The notes: generated from the sequence alone by a model not told the origin. A DNA stretch of 64,000 nt from Butyrivibrio sp. INlla18 (GCF_900103635.1 NZ_FMXK01000007.1:1-64000), one strand, 5' to 3'; positions 42,357 to 51,596 are shown, numbered from the stretch's first letter. Numbers and translations: made by a program.

Positions 42357-45300
42357 TCATCTTTTTCTAAACATCAATATTCCAGCGCCTGTAGCAAGTC
42401 CTGCACCTGTTGTGCTAAGAACAACAATTAATGCTACATATGCGCCCTTGGTCACACCAAGTACTTCTGGCAGACTACCATTGTCGTCATCTCCTTGGCC
42501 AATAGTTTCCTTTGTTGAAACTAAAATGCCATTGTATACAAGAGTTTCTTTGTTGCCTGCTACGTCTTCAGAAATGATAGTAACAGTGTGTGACTCATCT
42601 GATTCATTTATAGTAGCGCTAACTGTTGACCCCGCCTGAGCAAGCTCATCGCCAGAATAATTCTGAACGATCTGTCCATCAATATAAACTGTTAGAGATT
42701 TAACCCCCATGTTATCAGTTACATCAATCAAAAATTCATGGGCTGATTCTTTGTACTGTTCACCTTCCTTGAGGCCTACAGTTACGATACTTGGTGCTGT
42801 TCTATCTACAGCAAAGGTTATCTCTGCATCTTTTGACTTATTGTCCTGAGTATTGGTAGCTCTGTCCTCTGTGTATACAGTTACTGAATAAACACCATCA
42901 ACTTCGAAGTTTTCCTTAGGAATTGTATAGGTATAAGTCTTCCAGGTTGTATCTGACCCCTGCTGGCTAACTGTATAATCTCTATCTTTGGCAAGTTCGA
43001 TGATATCGCCATCACGAGTCAAGTTAACATCTTTGTAGGTAAGTGTATCTACATTGATCTCAGTAATGGTCACGTCTTTTGGATCATTTATATAGTACTG
43101 GTCATTGAGGACCTTTGTTCCATCTCCAAGAACAAATACTGAGCCAAAGCGGTTTACAGAAAATACAAGTTCTTCTTTGGTCTCATTTCCTGCCATATCT
43201 ACAACAGTTGCCTCAAGGACATAGAGATCATCCATTTGTTTTTCGTGAGCAAAGTCGCTAAATGAAGCAATAAAGCCATTCTCTGTCTGCTTTATGGCAC
43301 TTCCTGTCTGAACTGGTCCGTTGTTGGCACCAGTAAGTGTAACCTTTGTAGCTTCCATATCCATGTACTTGTCTACATAGGACACTGTAGGAGCTACTGT
43401 CCCGTTATTTGCTGAGTAATTGTCTACTCCGGCAAAAGAAACTTCGGGAGCAGTCTTATCAATTACAAAAATATCTGACATATAAGTCTCAGATACGTTA
43501 CCTGCAAGGTCTGTGCACTTGATAGTGTATCCGTAGGTTCCATCCTGATCAAAGGTCATATAACCTGTGCTCAGATCTTCTGCGGTAGTAAATCCTGCAA
43601 TCTTTGGAAGTGTTCCACCATCTTCAACTGGCTGAATGCCTACTTCTACAAGTTTTCCGTCAAATGAGAGGTCTTTTACCCCAACCATAGCAATTCTGGT
43701 ATCTTTGAAGTACTTATCGTTTCGCCCTTCTTCCTGGTTATAGGTAACCTTGATCTCTGGAGCTGTTGTATCTACTACAAACTCATCTTCATGGAGAACT
43801 TCTGAGTTATTGCCAGCCTTATCAGTACATCCAAAATCTAAGGTATAGATACCATCTTTATTAAATTCAATTGTCTTTTCATAAGTAAAAGTACTAGACT
43901 GAGCCCATTCACCCTCACTAGCTGTGCCATACTTCTGCTCTAATGTAGGCTTAGAAGTCTCCTGATCAAATGAAAGATCAGTAACTGTAATCTTGGCTGT
44001 TCTTGCCTTATTGTAGTACTTCTCATTCATTGGCTCGTTGTTATCGATCTCCATCTCAACTACTGGAGCTGTTGTATCAACGGTAAAACCTGCGTCTTCT
44101 ACAGTAGATGGTCCGTTTCCACAAAGGTCTTTGGCTTCTACAGATACCTGATATATGCCATCGCCTTCTGTCACAAAGGAAAGCTTCCAATCTTCCTGAC
44201 CAAGTTCTCCTTCAAAATCCGTAAGTTCAATTACCTGTTCGCTGCCATCAATGCCAGTCTTCTTAACTTTAACTACTGAAGCTTCAGTATCAAGCCATCT
44301 ATCCTTGATATTTACAGTGATAGTTGCATTTGAATTAATGAAAGTCTCGTTTTCTCCAGCTGGCTCGCCAAAGCTATACTCTACATTTACTTCAGGAGCT
44401 GTTCTATCGATCACCAGGTACTTTGTCCTGCATGATGTTCCGTGTCCCATAAGGTCTTTTGCTGAAACATAGATAACATAGATACCGTCTTCATCAGTGC
44501 TGTAGCTGTACTCCAAATGAGTAACTAAGTCCATGCTGCCTATATTTTCAAGATATTCCTCAGACTCAGCAGTCATAACGGGAACCAAGGTCTTTGCGTC
44601 ATAAGCAAGTTCTTCGCCTTCTGGCTTATCAAAAGAAATTGATTCTTCATCTATGTCAAAGTCAGTTATAGTAACTGTTCCCTGAATTCCATCCTGGAAA
44701 AATGCATAATCTTCATCTGAATCTGGATTCTTGATGTTGTCGATGGCAATCACAGGACCTGTTTTATCAATGATAAATTCGCCTTTGCCATCTTCAACCT
44801 TACCCTCTGAGCTATATGCCTTATTGCCGGCATTATCAGTAAGAACTGTAACCTCTACTTTATAAACAGCTTCTGAGTTAGTATCTAATTCTTCTGTAAG
44901 TACGTAGTACTGACTAGTTCCTTTTGCATTTTTGTTCTGAATCGATCTAATATCTGAATCGTTTACTGTCACCTCTTTTTCTGTGCCATTAACCTTATAG
45001 GTAACAGACTTAAGGCCACTAAGATTAGTACAGTTGCCATCAGCATCCTGATCATCACAGCTTGCTGGCACCATGATAAGAACGTTTACTTTTCTGTTGA
45101 AAAAGCTGGCTATCTTCTTGCCCCATCTCTTGAATGGTTCTTCTTCCTCTTCAACATCTTCTGCTTCAACTGTGACAATAGCTGTTGGGGCAGTGTTATC
45201 AATACTGCAGCTAAGAGTTCCAATCTGCTGCGATGCTTCATCTCCGCAAAACTTGTAGGCCACCACATAATCAGATTTGCCTTCAATGTTTTTAACATTT

Positions 45301-46175
45301 GCTTTTGCTGTGAGCTTATAGATTCCGTTTTCATAAGACTTCTGAACATCTATCGCATTTGAATCTATGTCTGAGATGCAAACTGAATCCAGTTCTCTTA
45401 CCGTCTGCGCTGTTACAGTGATCTCCGGAACAGCTCCTCCATTAGCAGACACAGAATACCAGTCTCCGTCCGATGTAACAGAAATAGTTATATTACCCGC
45501 ATCCTCTTCCGCATTGTAATAACAGATTCTTCTATTTACTGTTATTTCTGAGGTATTACCAGCATTATCTGTTGCACGGATTCCTTTGATTTCGTAGTTA
45601 CGATATGCATTTTCTTCAGGAACCCATGAATATGTATCTTCTATTTCTTCCTCTGCCTCCATTAGGGCAACAGAGTCATCAGCAAAGACAACATAAACCT
45701 GGTTTGCATCAACCCCAGATGCATCATAAGACTCATCTTCTGATTCAAGGTCCTCTACCTTGGCTAAAATCTCAAGTGGGCATTTTGAATCGGCATAATA
45801 AACTGTCTGGCTCTGTGAGTCTGTAAATGAGCTGGCATTCCCAAAATTTACATCAGAAATAACTGGAGCAGCTTTATCCTCAACAACAGGTTCTTCTTCA
45901 GGCTTTTTTTCTGGTTCTTCCAGTTCTTCTACCTTTTTTTCTTCTTTTCCTGTTTTCTCAACAGGCTTTTCCACTGGTTTTTCTACCGGTTTTTCTTCTG
46001 GGTTTTCTATTTTTTTGTCATCAGCAAGTTCTTCAATTGGTGGATTATTATTTGGATCTCCGCCATTTTCTCCTGCCAATACAAAGACAGTAGCAAAATT
46101 GCTCCATAATATGATTGGTATAGCGCATACCAAAATAAAACCTTTACAAAAAGGCGACCTATGTCCCCGGTTCAC
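42357..46175 (-). CDS. Giant Ig-like surface protein with C-terminal membrane anchor
   Basis: I start at GTG 46175, eight bases after GGAGGA, giving about 1272 residues. A signal/anchor helix (about 10-32) is followed by a Pro/Glu/Lys linker (PEEKPVEKPVEK), then at least eight Ig-like modules each marked by a VDTTAPxV or IDKTAPxV strand and AGN turns, and a final helix (about 1245-1265) before FRKR. No LPXTG. It heads an operon with PP2C, Ser/Thr kinase and a small membrane protein, so its exposure or assembly may be sensed or regulated by phosphorylation. Confidence 0.85.
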   Translation of the reverse strand: MNRGHRSPFCKGFILVCAIPIILWSNFATVFVLAGENGGDPNNNPPIEELADDKKIENPEEKPVEKPVEKPVEKTGKEEKKVEELEEPEKKPEEEPVVEDKAAPVISDVNFGNASSFTDSQSQTVYYADSKCPLEILAKVEDLESEDESYDASGVDANQVYVVFADDSVALMEAEEEIEDTYSWVPEENAYRNYEIKGIRATDNAGNTSEITVNRRICYYNAEEDAGNITISVTSDGDWYSVSANGGAVPEITVTAQTVRELDSVCISDIDSNAIDVQKSYENGIYKLTAKANVKNIEGKSDYVVAYKFCGDEASQQIGTLSCSIDNTAPTAIVTVEAEDVEEEEEPFKRWGKKIASFFNRKVNVLIMVPASCDDQDADGNCTNLSGLKSVTYKVNGTEKEVTVNDSDIRSIQNKNAKGTSQYYVLTEELDTNSEAVYKVEVTVLTDNAGNKAYSSEGKVEDGKGEFIIDKTGPVIAIDNIKNPDSDEDYAFFQDGIQGTVTITDFDIDEESISFDKPEGEELAYDAKTLVPVMTAESEEYLENIGSMDLVTHLEYSYSTDEDGIYVIYVSAKDLMGHGTSCRTKYLVIDRTAPEVNVEYSFGEPAGENETFINSNATITVNIKDRWLDTEASVVKVKKTGIDGSEQVIELTDFEGELGQEDWKLSFVTEGDGIYQVSVEAKDLCGNGPSTVEDAGFTVDTTAPVVEMEIDNNEPMNEKYYNKARTAKITVTDLSFDQETSKPTLEQKYGTASEGEWAQSSTFTYEKTIEFNKDGIYTLDFGCTDKAGNNSEVLHEDEFVVDTTAPEIKVTYNQEEGRNDKYFKDTRIAMVGVKDLSFDGKLVEVGIQPVEDGGTLPKIAGFTTAEDLSTGYMTFDQDGTYGYTIKCTDLAGNVSETYMSDIFVIDKTAPEVSFAGVDNYSANNGTVAPTVSYVDKYMDMEATKVTLTGANNGPVQTGSAIKQTENGFIASFSDFAHEKQMDDLYVLEATVVDMAGNETKEELVFSVNRFGSVFVLGDGTKVLNDQYYINDPKDVTITEINVDTLTYKDVNLTRDGDIIELAKDRDYTVSQQGSDTTWKTYTYTIPKENFEVDGVYSVTVYTEDRATNTQDNKSKDAEITFAVDRTAPSIVTVGLKEGEQYKESAHEFLIDVTDNMGVKSLTVYIDGQIVQNYSGDELAQAGSTVSATINESDESHTVTIISEDVAGNKETLVYNGILVSTKETIGQGDDDNGSLPEVLGVTKGAYVALIVVLSTTGAGLATGAGILMFRKR

Positions 46176-46289
46176 TGTAGTTCTCCTCCTACAAAGCAAG
46201 TTCTCTACACTTAATACAGTCCCCTCTTCTGTAAATGTTGCAAAGAAATCTATAAAAATTGAAATTTAATTGCCTAATAAAACATTTGT

Positions 46290-46318
46290 ATTATATCGTA
46301 TTGTTACAAGTACTGCAA
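46290..46318 (-). promoter_or_regulatory. Promoter of the surface protein-PP2C-kinase operon
   Basis: On the minus strand TTGCAG and TATAAT are separated by 17 bp, about 115 bp upstream of the GTG start. The stretch between holds no other feature that I can see. Confidence 0.75.
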
Positions 46319-46386
46319 TATTTTTAGTCGTAATTACATGATTTATCTTAATTTTAATTTGTTAATATTTCATATATATACACAAA

Positions 46387-46418
46387 AGCACACCAGATGT
46401 AGCTTCATCTGGTGTGCT
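46387..46418 (-). terminator. Terminator of leuS
   Basis: AGCACACCAGATG pairs perfectly with CATCTGGTGTGCT around six bases, followed on the minus strand by TTTTGTG. It is 82 bp after the leuS stop codon. Confidence 0.85.
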
Positions 46419-46499
46419 AATTATTTGGATTACTTTATGTAGCAGCGAGTTTGTTAAAATATCGTTAATAATTAATCTTTTTCATAGTAACTATGCTTA

Positions 46500-48929
46500 T
46501 TACTTAACAACAATGTTTACAATTCTACCTGGAACATAAATCTCTTTTACGATAGTCTTGCCATCAAGCTTATCTGAGATTAGCTCCTTACCCTTAGCAA
46601 TTACTTCATCCTTAGGATCTTCCTTGCCAATGTTAAGAGTTGCCTTAACCTTACCGTTGATCTGAACTGCGATCTCAACTGTATCCTCTACGCACTTGGA
46701 CTCATCATATGTAGGCCATGGCTCAAAGGCAATAGTATTGTCGTGTCCAAGAATCTGCCAGATCTCCTCACCAACGTGTGGGCAGATACATGAAAGCATC
46801 TTGATGAAGTTCTCAGCATATTCTCTTGGGCAGCTGCCTTCCTTATAAACTGCATTTACAAAGATCATCATCTGAGCGATAGCTGTGTTGAAGCCAAGAG
46901 ATTCGAAATCACTTGTAACCTTCTTGACTGTCTGATGATAGATCTTCTCAAGATTACCATTATTGTCATCTGTGATGTTAGCAGTTTCTGTAAAGAATGT
47001 GTATACACGGTTGATGAACTTTCTAGCACCAACTACGTTGTTAGAGTTCCATGGCTTGGATACTTCCAAAGGTCCCATGAACATCTCATAAAGTCTAAGT
47101 GTATCAGCACCGTAATCACGAACGATATCGCTAGGGTTAACAACGAACTCTGGGAAACGCTTGCCCATCTTGATTCCGTTCTCACCAAGGATCATGCCCT
47201 GATGAACGAGCTTTTTAAATGGCTCTTTTACTGGAGAAAGACCATTGTTGTAGAGGAAACGGTTCCAAATTCGTGAATATAAAAGGTGTCCTACTGCGTG
47301 CTCTGGACCACCAACATAAAGGTCAACAGGCATCCAGTGCTTCAAAAGCTCCTGATTTGCAAATTCATTGTCATTATCAGGATCGATATATCTCATATAA
47401 TACCATGATGATCCTGCTGAACCAGGCATTGTAGATGTTTCTCTTGTGCCCTTAAGTCCGTTCTTGTCATAAGCTTTCCACTCAGTTGCATTCTCAAGTG
47501 GTGCCTTACCATTGCGTCCCTTATAATCCTCAAGCTCAGGTAATACTACTGGAAGCTCGCTGTCATCAAGGAATACAATGCTGCCGTCTTCCTTGTATAC
47601 GCAAGGAACTGGCTCACCCCAATAACGCTGTCTAGCAAAGATCCACTCACGGAAGTGGTAATTAACCTTTTCTCTTGCAACGCCCATATCAACAAGTTTC
47701 TTGGTAATTGCCTTCTTGGCTTCTTCAACAGTAAGACCGTTGAACTCTTCAGAATTTACAAGGATATATCCCTTTCCAAGGTAATCCTGCTTCTCAAATG
47801 CATGCTCAGAAACATCAACTGTTCCCTCAGCATTATTGATAACCTGAATAAGTGGAAGGTTGTGAACCTGTGCATACTCAAAGTCTCTCTGATCATGAGT
47901 AGGAACAGCCATAACCGCACCTGAACCATAGCTTGCAAGTACGAAGTCACCGATAAATACTGGGACTTCCTTACCATTTACAGGATTGATAGCATAGATT
48001 CCCTTAAGTGGGCATCCTGACTTAGTCTTGTTAAGATCTGTACGATCAAGATCATTCTTTTTAAGAGTTTCATCGATGTAAGTCTGAACCTCTTCTTTAT
48101 TTTCAACACGGTCCATAAGCCCCTTAACGATATCTCCGTCTGGAGCAAGTACCATGAATGTAATACCATAGATAGTCTCAATACATGTAGTAAAGATTGA
48201 GAATTCTCCTCCGCCTACGATCTTGAAATCAACCTCTACACCAGTTGACTTACCGATCCAATTACGCTGAATTTCCTTTGTTGACTCTGGCCAGTCGATC
48301 TCATTAAGGCCATCAAGAAGTTCCTCAGCAAAAGCCTGCTGATCGATAACCCACTGCTTCATCATCTTCTTAACAACAGGGTATCCACCACGCTCTGACT
48401 TACCATCAATAACTTCATCATTTGAAAGAACTGTTCCAAGCTCCTCACACCAGTTAACTGGCATATCGATGTGCTTGGCATATCCAGCCTCATATAACTT
48501 CTTGAAGATCCACTGTGTCCACTTGTAGAACTTTGGATCACTTGTTGCTATCATCTTGGACCAATCATAATCAAATCCAAGTTCTCTAAGCTGCTTAGAG
48601 AATGTCTCTATATTCTTCTGTGTGAATCCAGCAGGATGATTACCTGTTGTAACAGCATACTGCTCTGCAGGAAGACCAAAAGAATCATATCCCATAGGAT
48701 GCAGAACGTTATAACCCTGCATACGCTTCATACGAGACATTATATCAGTAGCAGTGTATCCTTCTGGATGTCCAGCATGAAGTCCTACTCCTGATGGATA
48801 TGGGAACATATCTAGGGCATAGTACTTGGGCTTACTAAAATCCCAAACATCTGTCTTAAATGTTTCGTGATCCTTCCAATACTCCTGCCACTTTTTCTCA
48901 ATCGCATGGTGGTTATAAACTTCTGACAT
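46500..48929 (-). CDS. leuS: Leucyl-tRNA synthetase
   Basis: 809 residues, full length. It charges tRNA-Leu. The HIGH motif appears as LHAGHPEG within FPYPSGVGLHAGH; the editing domain has GSGAVMAVPTHDQRD; WYYMRYIDP and YVGGPEHAVGHLLYSRIW are typical. The KMSKS loop reads KMGKRFPEF, a variant. AAGGAATAGGTTT precedes the ATG. A strong promoter at 48970-48997 lies close, and no T-box leader is visible in the 40 bp between. Confidence 0.97.
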   Translation of the reverse strand: MSEVYNHHAIEKKWQEYWKDHETFKTDVWDFSKPKYYALDMFPYPSGVGLHAGHPEGYTATDIMSRMKRMQGYNVLHPMGYDSFGLPAEQYAVTTGNHPAGFTQKNIETFSKQLRELGFDYDWSKMIATSDPKFYKWTQWIFKKLYEAGYAKHIDMPVNWCEELGTVLSNDEVIDGKSERGGYPVVKKMMKQWVIDQQAFAEELLDGLNEIDWPESTKEIQRNWIGKSTGVEVDFKIVGGGEFSIFTTCIETIYGITFMVLAPDGDIVKGLMDRVENKEEVQTYIDETLKKNDLDRTDLNKTKSGCPLKGIYAINPVNGKEVPVFIGDFVLASYGSGAVMAVPTHDQRDFEYAQVHNLPLIQVINNAEGTVDVSEHAFEKQDYLGKGYILVNSEEFNGLTVEEAKKAITKKLVDMGVAREKVNYHFREWIFARQRYWGEPVPCVYKEDGSIVFLDDSELPVVLPELEDYKGRNGKAPLENATEWKAYDKNGLKGTRETSTMPGSAGSSWYYMRYIDPDNDNEFANQELLKHWMPVDLYVGGPEHAVGHLLYSRIWNRFLYNNGLSPVKEPFKKLVHQGMILGENGIKMGKRFPEFVVNPSDIVRDYGADTLRLYEMFMGPLEVSKPWNSNNVVGARKFINRVYTFFTETANITDDNNGNLEKIYHQTVKKVTSDFESLGFNTAIAQMMIFVNAVYKEGSCPREYAENFIKMLSCICPHVGEEIWQILGHDNTIAFEPWPTYDESKCVEDTVEIAVQINGKVKATLNIGKEDPKDEVIAKGKELISDKLDGKTIVKEIYVPGRIVNIVVK

Positions 48930-48969
48930 AAACCTATTCCTTCTTTCTTATTAGCATATATACTACAAA

Positions 48970-48997
48970 ATTTTACCACAAGTGAAATTGATGTCAA
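48970..48997 (-). promoter_or_regulatory. Promoter of leuS
   Basis: The minus strand has consensus TTGACA, 16 bp, then TAAAAT. The start codon is about 40 bp downstream, leaving a short leader. Confidence 0.8.
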
Positions 48998-49158
48998 ACA
49001 AAATGAGGAGGAATGTGATTTACAATTTTGACTATGTAATGTATACTTTTCACTTGTATTTATTTCATATGGCGCAATGGTTTTCTTTGCGTCGAATAAA
49101 TATATTTGTTAATGCTTAATTTATTCTATTTTTGTTATCGTGGTTATTCTAGCCGTCG

Positions 49159-49324
49159 AGCATGTCATTTTCATGGTTTCAACCAAAAGACATGCCATTT
49201 TCCACTTATTTTATTTGTAGCGGCATGACTTTAAGCAATTATTTCGCCATTAGGCATGATGCTAAATAAAAAACTGAGCTATTTAGGCATGCCTCGAACC
49301 GACCATTTATGTAAAAGGCATGCC
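49159..49324. repeat. Array D: GGCATGCC three-pair element upstream of the nuclease-like gene
   Basis: CATG cores at 49161, 49191, 49224, 49255, 49288 and 49319 give steps of 30, 33, 31, 33, 31, the same grid as arrays B, C and E. The last word ends about 65 bp before the start codon of the PD-(D/E)XK-like gene at 49389. A second CATG at 49172 is off the grid and not counted. Confidence 0.9.
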
Positions 49325-49388
49325 CCTATAAAACTAGTACTAAAGAAAACAACAATTATAAAATTATAAAATATTAAAAGGAGTATAA

Positions 49389-50267
49389 ATGAAAAAGAAC
49401 TATAACAAACACACCCCAAAAGAAAGCGTTATTCCAAATCAGACTGTCATTGTAAAAGAAAGTCTAGAACCAATTCAAAGCCTTATAAAAGAACGCATTC
49501 TCTTTCTTGAAAGAATTGTTCAGGATTATGAAAGCTCTTTTCAACATATGCCGGATGGTTCCCTTGGAGTGATCAAACACGGAAACAGATATCAGTACTA
49601 CTGGAAGCAACCTAATCATGCTTCAAGTGACAATTTACCCAAACGCACTTATATAAAAAATAGTGAAATTTCTTTAGCAAGCTCTTTGGCTCAAAAAAGC
49701 TATCTAAAGCAAGCCTACTCTTTGGCAAAAAAAGAACTCAAACTTCTATACCCACTTGTTGATCTAGATAAAGCCCCCTTAGTATCCCTGTATCACTCTC
49801 TTCCAGAATTCCGACAAAAGTTGATAACCCCATATGCAATCCCAGATAATGAATTCATAGATTTATGGAATAACATTTCTTACCACAAACATGATATGTA
49901 TGATGAGACATTATTTATTACCAATCGAAACGAAAGAGTCCGTTCAAAAATTGAAGTAAATATTGCAAACATGCTTGATAAGTACAATGTGCCATATAAA
50001 TATGAATATCCCATGAGCTTAGTCAAAGGAGAGACCATATATCCTGATTTCCTTTGTCTAAATGTAAGAACTAGGAAAGAGATAATATGGGAGCATTTTG
50101 GAATGATGGATGATATCGGATATTTGCGTAAAAACTATGCAAAGTTACAATCCTACCAACTTCATGGATACATGCTGGGAAAGAACCTAATTACTACTTT
50201 CGAAACATCCAAGCAACCGCTTGATTCAAGGATAATCAAGGCAACTATTGAAACCTATCTTATGTGA
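49389..50267 (+). CDS. PD-(D/E)XK-superfamily-like protein of unknown function (array-linked paralogue 2)
   Basis: 292 residues after AAAGGAGTATAA. It is collinear with the protein of 395-1234: helical N-terminus (ERILFLERIVQDYESS), a NRYQYYWKQP patch, LPEFRQKLI.P, then a nuclease-like domain with E189 (RVRSKIE), D220 (IYPDF), E235 and H236 (IIWEHFG), K-rich helix, and NLITTFETS/QPLDSRI. His replaces the usual Lys. The gene is AT-richer than its neighbours and points opposite to most of the window, which hints at transfer. It is the only gene downstream of array D. Nuclease activity is inferred, not shown. Confidence 0.78.
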   Translation: MKKNYNKHTPKESVIPNQTVIVKESLEPIQSLIKERILFLERIVQDYESSFQHMPDGSLGVIKHGNRYQYYWKQPNHASSDNLPKRTYIKNSEISLASSLAQKSYLKQAYSLAKKELKLLYPLVDLDKAPLVSLYHSLPEFRQKLITPYAIPDNEFIDLWNNISYHKHDMYDETLFITNRNERVRSKIEVNIANMLDKYNVPYKYEYPMSLVKGETIYPDFLCLNVRTRKEIIWEHFGMMDDIGYLRKNYAKLQSYQLHGYMLGKNLITTFETSKQPLDSRIIKATIETYLM

Positions 50268-50372
50268 GGATCCATGATCATCGCCTATTCTCACGTGCTA
50301 ATTTCTGATCATTTTCCACCTTATCTAGTACTTTTGTTCACAAATTTTTTAAAAAAATGCAAGATATTGCGT

Positions 50373-50401
50373 TTGTCAATTTAGCGTGGATGTATTATCA
50401 T
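50373..50401 (+). promoter_or_regulatory. Promoter of the 99-residue gene
   Basis: TTGTCA and TATCAT are 17 bp apart, 45 bp upstream of ATG 50447. The rest of the 179 bp gap after 50267 shows only an A/T-rich run near 50341-50357. Confidence 0.7.
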
Positions 50402-50446
50402 TAATGAGTAGAGACACTTTTTTCTTTTGTAGAAATGAGGTGAATT

Positions 50447-50746
50447 ATGTATATTGCCATGCAATGCGCTGATAGCAACGGAATGTTAAACACTGAGATA
50501 TGCACATTTCAGGGAATCAGATATGACACAAGATATAAGTCAGCGGTTATATCAACAGAACACCTTAACCATGATTACGTAATTCCTATGGAAGCTAAGG
50601 ATTATGAAGCTGCCGCTAAGCAGATCATGGACGCTATGAAAGCTCATGCAGAGATGATCAACATCGAGCAGGGAATCGTATGCCGCGGACGAAAAGGTGA
50701 GTCAAGACACGTAGATCCTCAAAAGCTCGTGATCGTACCAATGTAA
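50447..50746 (+). CDS. Protein of unknown function (99 aa)
   Basis: ATG 50447 follows GAGGTGAATT. The sequence begins MYIAMQCADSNGMLNTEICT and has a helix (DYEAAAKQIMDAMKAHAEMIN) and a basic stretch (CRGRKGESRHVDP). No signal or membrane segment. GC content matches the main chromosome, unlike the preceding nuclease-like gene. Not recognised. Confidence 0.65.
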   Translation: MYIAMQCADSNGMLNTEICTFQGIRYDTRYKSAVISTEHLNHDYVIPMEAKDYEAAAKQIMDAMKAHAEMINIEQGIVCRGRKGESRHVDPQKLVIVPM

Positions 50747-50915
50747 AAATACATAAATATATATAAGTTCAAAGCTGTTATATTACTTCGCGCGTGGGTT
50801 TATGTGCTATATGCTTGTTCTGTACCTATCTTTGACATGCTTATAGTTTTCTTTACTCATGTAAGCTTATTTCATGATGATATACGGATGAATTTCATCC
50901 ATCACAAATAAACAT

Positions 50916-51082
50916 CGGCATTCCTTTTCGTGTTTTTAGCTCGAATGGGCATGCCATTTTTTATTAATCTGTATTTTTTCTACGTGCCTTTTTCTCAAAA
51001 GACTCGCTAAAAGCATGCCTTGTTCAAGCTAAAATTCCAAAATCGGCATGCCAAACAAATTATTGTAAATCAAAAGGCATGC
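50916..51082. repeat. Array E: GGCATGCC three-pair element
   Basis: Cores lie at 50919 (CATT), 50950, 50983 (CGTG), 51014, 51047 and 51078: steps of 31, 33, 31, 33, 31. Two cores carry one substitution yet hold the grid exactly. No nuclease-like gene is directly attached; the nearest is the one ending at 50267. Confidence 0.87.
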
Positions 51083-51099
51083 CCAACCTCAAAATTGCA

Positions 51100-51151
51100 C
51101 ATGTAAATCGCACTTGTAAATTGCAAATGTAACTTGTACACGTAAATTGCA
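51100..51151. repeat. 13 bp tandem repeat, four copies
   Basis: CATGTAAATCGCA, CTTGTAAATTGCA, AATGTAACTTGTA and CACGTAAATTGCA follow one another without gaps, directly after array E. Degenerate, direct orientation, function unknown. Confidence 0.75.
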
Positions 51152-51210
51152 CAACATCCTCATGCCCCGACCAGAACAAAACGTCCAAACTACGTCCCCC
51201 AAAAACAAAA

Positions 51211-51237
51211 GCCCCCTTCGCACAAAGCAAAGAGGGC
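51211..51237 (-). terminator. Terminator after the small FliM-motif gene
   Basis: GCCC-CCTT-GC and GC-AAAG-GGGC arms pair around a short loop; the minus strand then reads TTTTGTTTTT. It is 33 bp after the stop codon at 51270. Confidence 0.75.
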
Positions 51238-51269
51238 ATACAATACAAATATAAACTTACCAAGAAATC

Positions 51270-51479
51270 TTACTTTCCCATAGAAGCAATAAGGGCATCA
51301 ATCTCTGCCTGACTGAGCATCTTGCCAGAGTCACCGCCTGAAGGTGCTGCTGGAGCTGCTCCACCTGCGGGAGGAACATTTGCAGGAGAAAAACCGCCAC
51401 CTCCACCTGCCTGAGATGACTTACCCATAATGCTCGCTAATAAAGCTTGCTGTTCAGCACTAAGTCCGTTTGAATCCAT
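51270..51479 (-). CDS. Small protein ending in a FliM-like LSQAEIDALI motif (69 aa)
   Basis: Start ATG 51479 (MDSNGLSAEQQALLASIMGK) has AAGGTG eight bases upstream. A Gly/Pro/Ala-rich linker (GGGGGFSP, PPAGGAAPAAPSGG) separates two similar short helices; the second, KMLSQAEIDALIASMGK, matches the N-terminal helix of flagellar switch protein FliM, which binds CheY. The first helix (LSAEQQALLASIMGK) is a weak copy. No other flagellar genes are present. It may be a CheY- or receiver-binding peptide. That role is inference. Confidence 0.7.
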   Translation of the reverse strand: MDSNGLSAEQQALLASIMGKSSQAGGGGGFSPANVPPAGGAAPAAPSGGDSGKMLSQAEIDALIASMGK

Positions 51480-51596
51480 AAGCAATGCACCTTTCTTGTG
51501 CCGTCCTGTGAAAAAGGACAATGCACATAGTTCCATACTTACAATTATTGTAAATAGTGAGTCTAAATACGTCAACTAACCTTTTTATAAACAAAT

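Noticed and set aside
49005-49018. Small gene after the GAGGAGG site near 49005
   Set aside because: The ATG that follows is immediately followed by TGA.
48930-49140. T-box leader for leuS
   Set aside because: The promoter lies about 40 bp from the start codon, leaving no room. No T-box sequence or antiterminator is visible.
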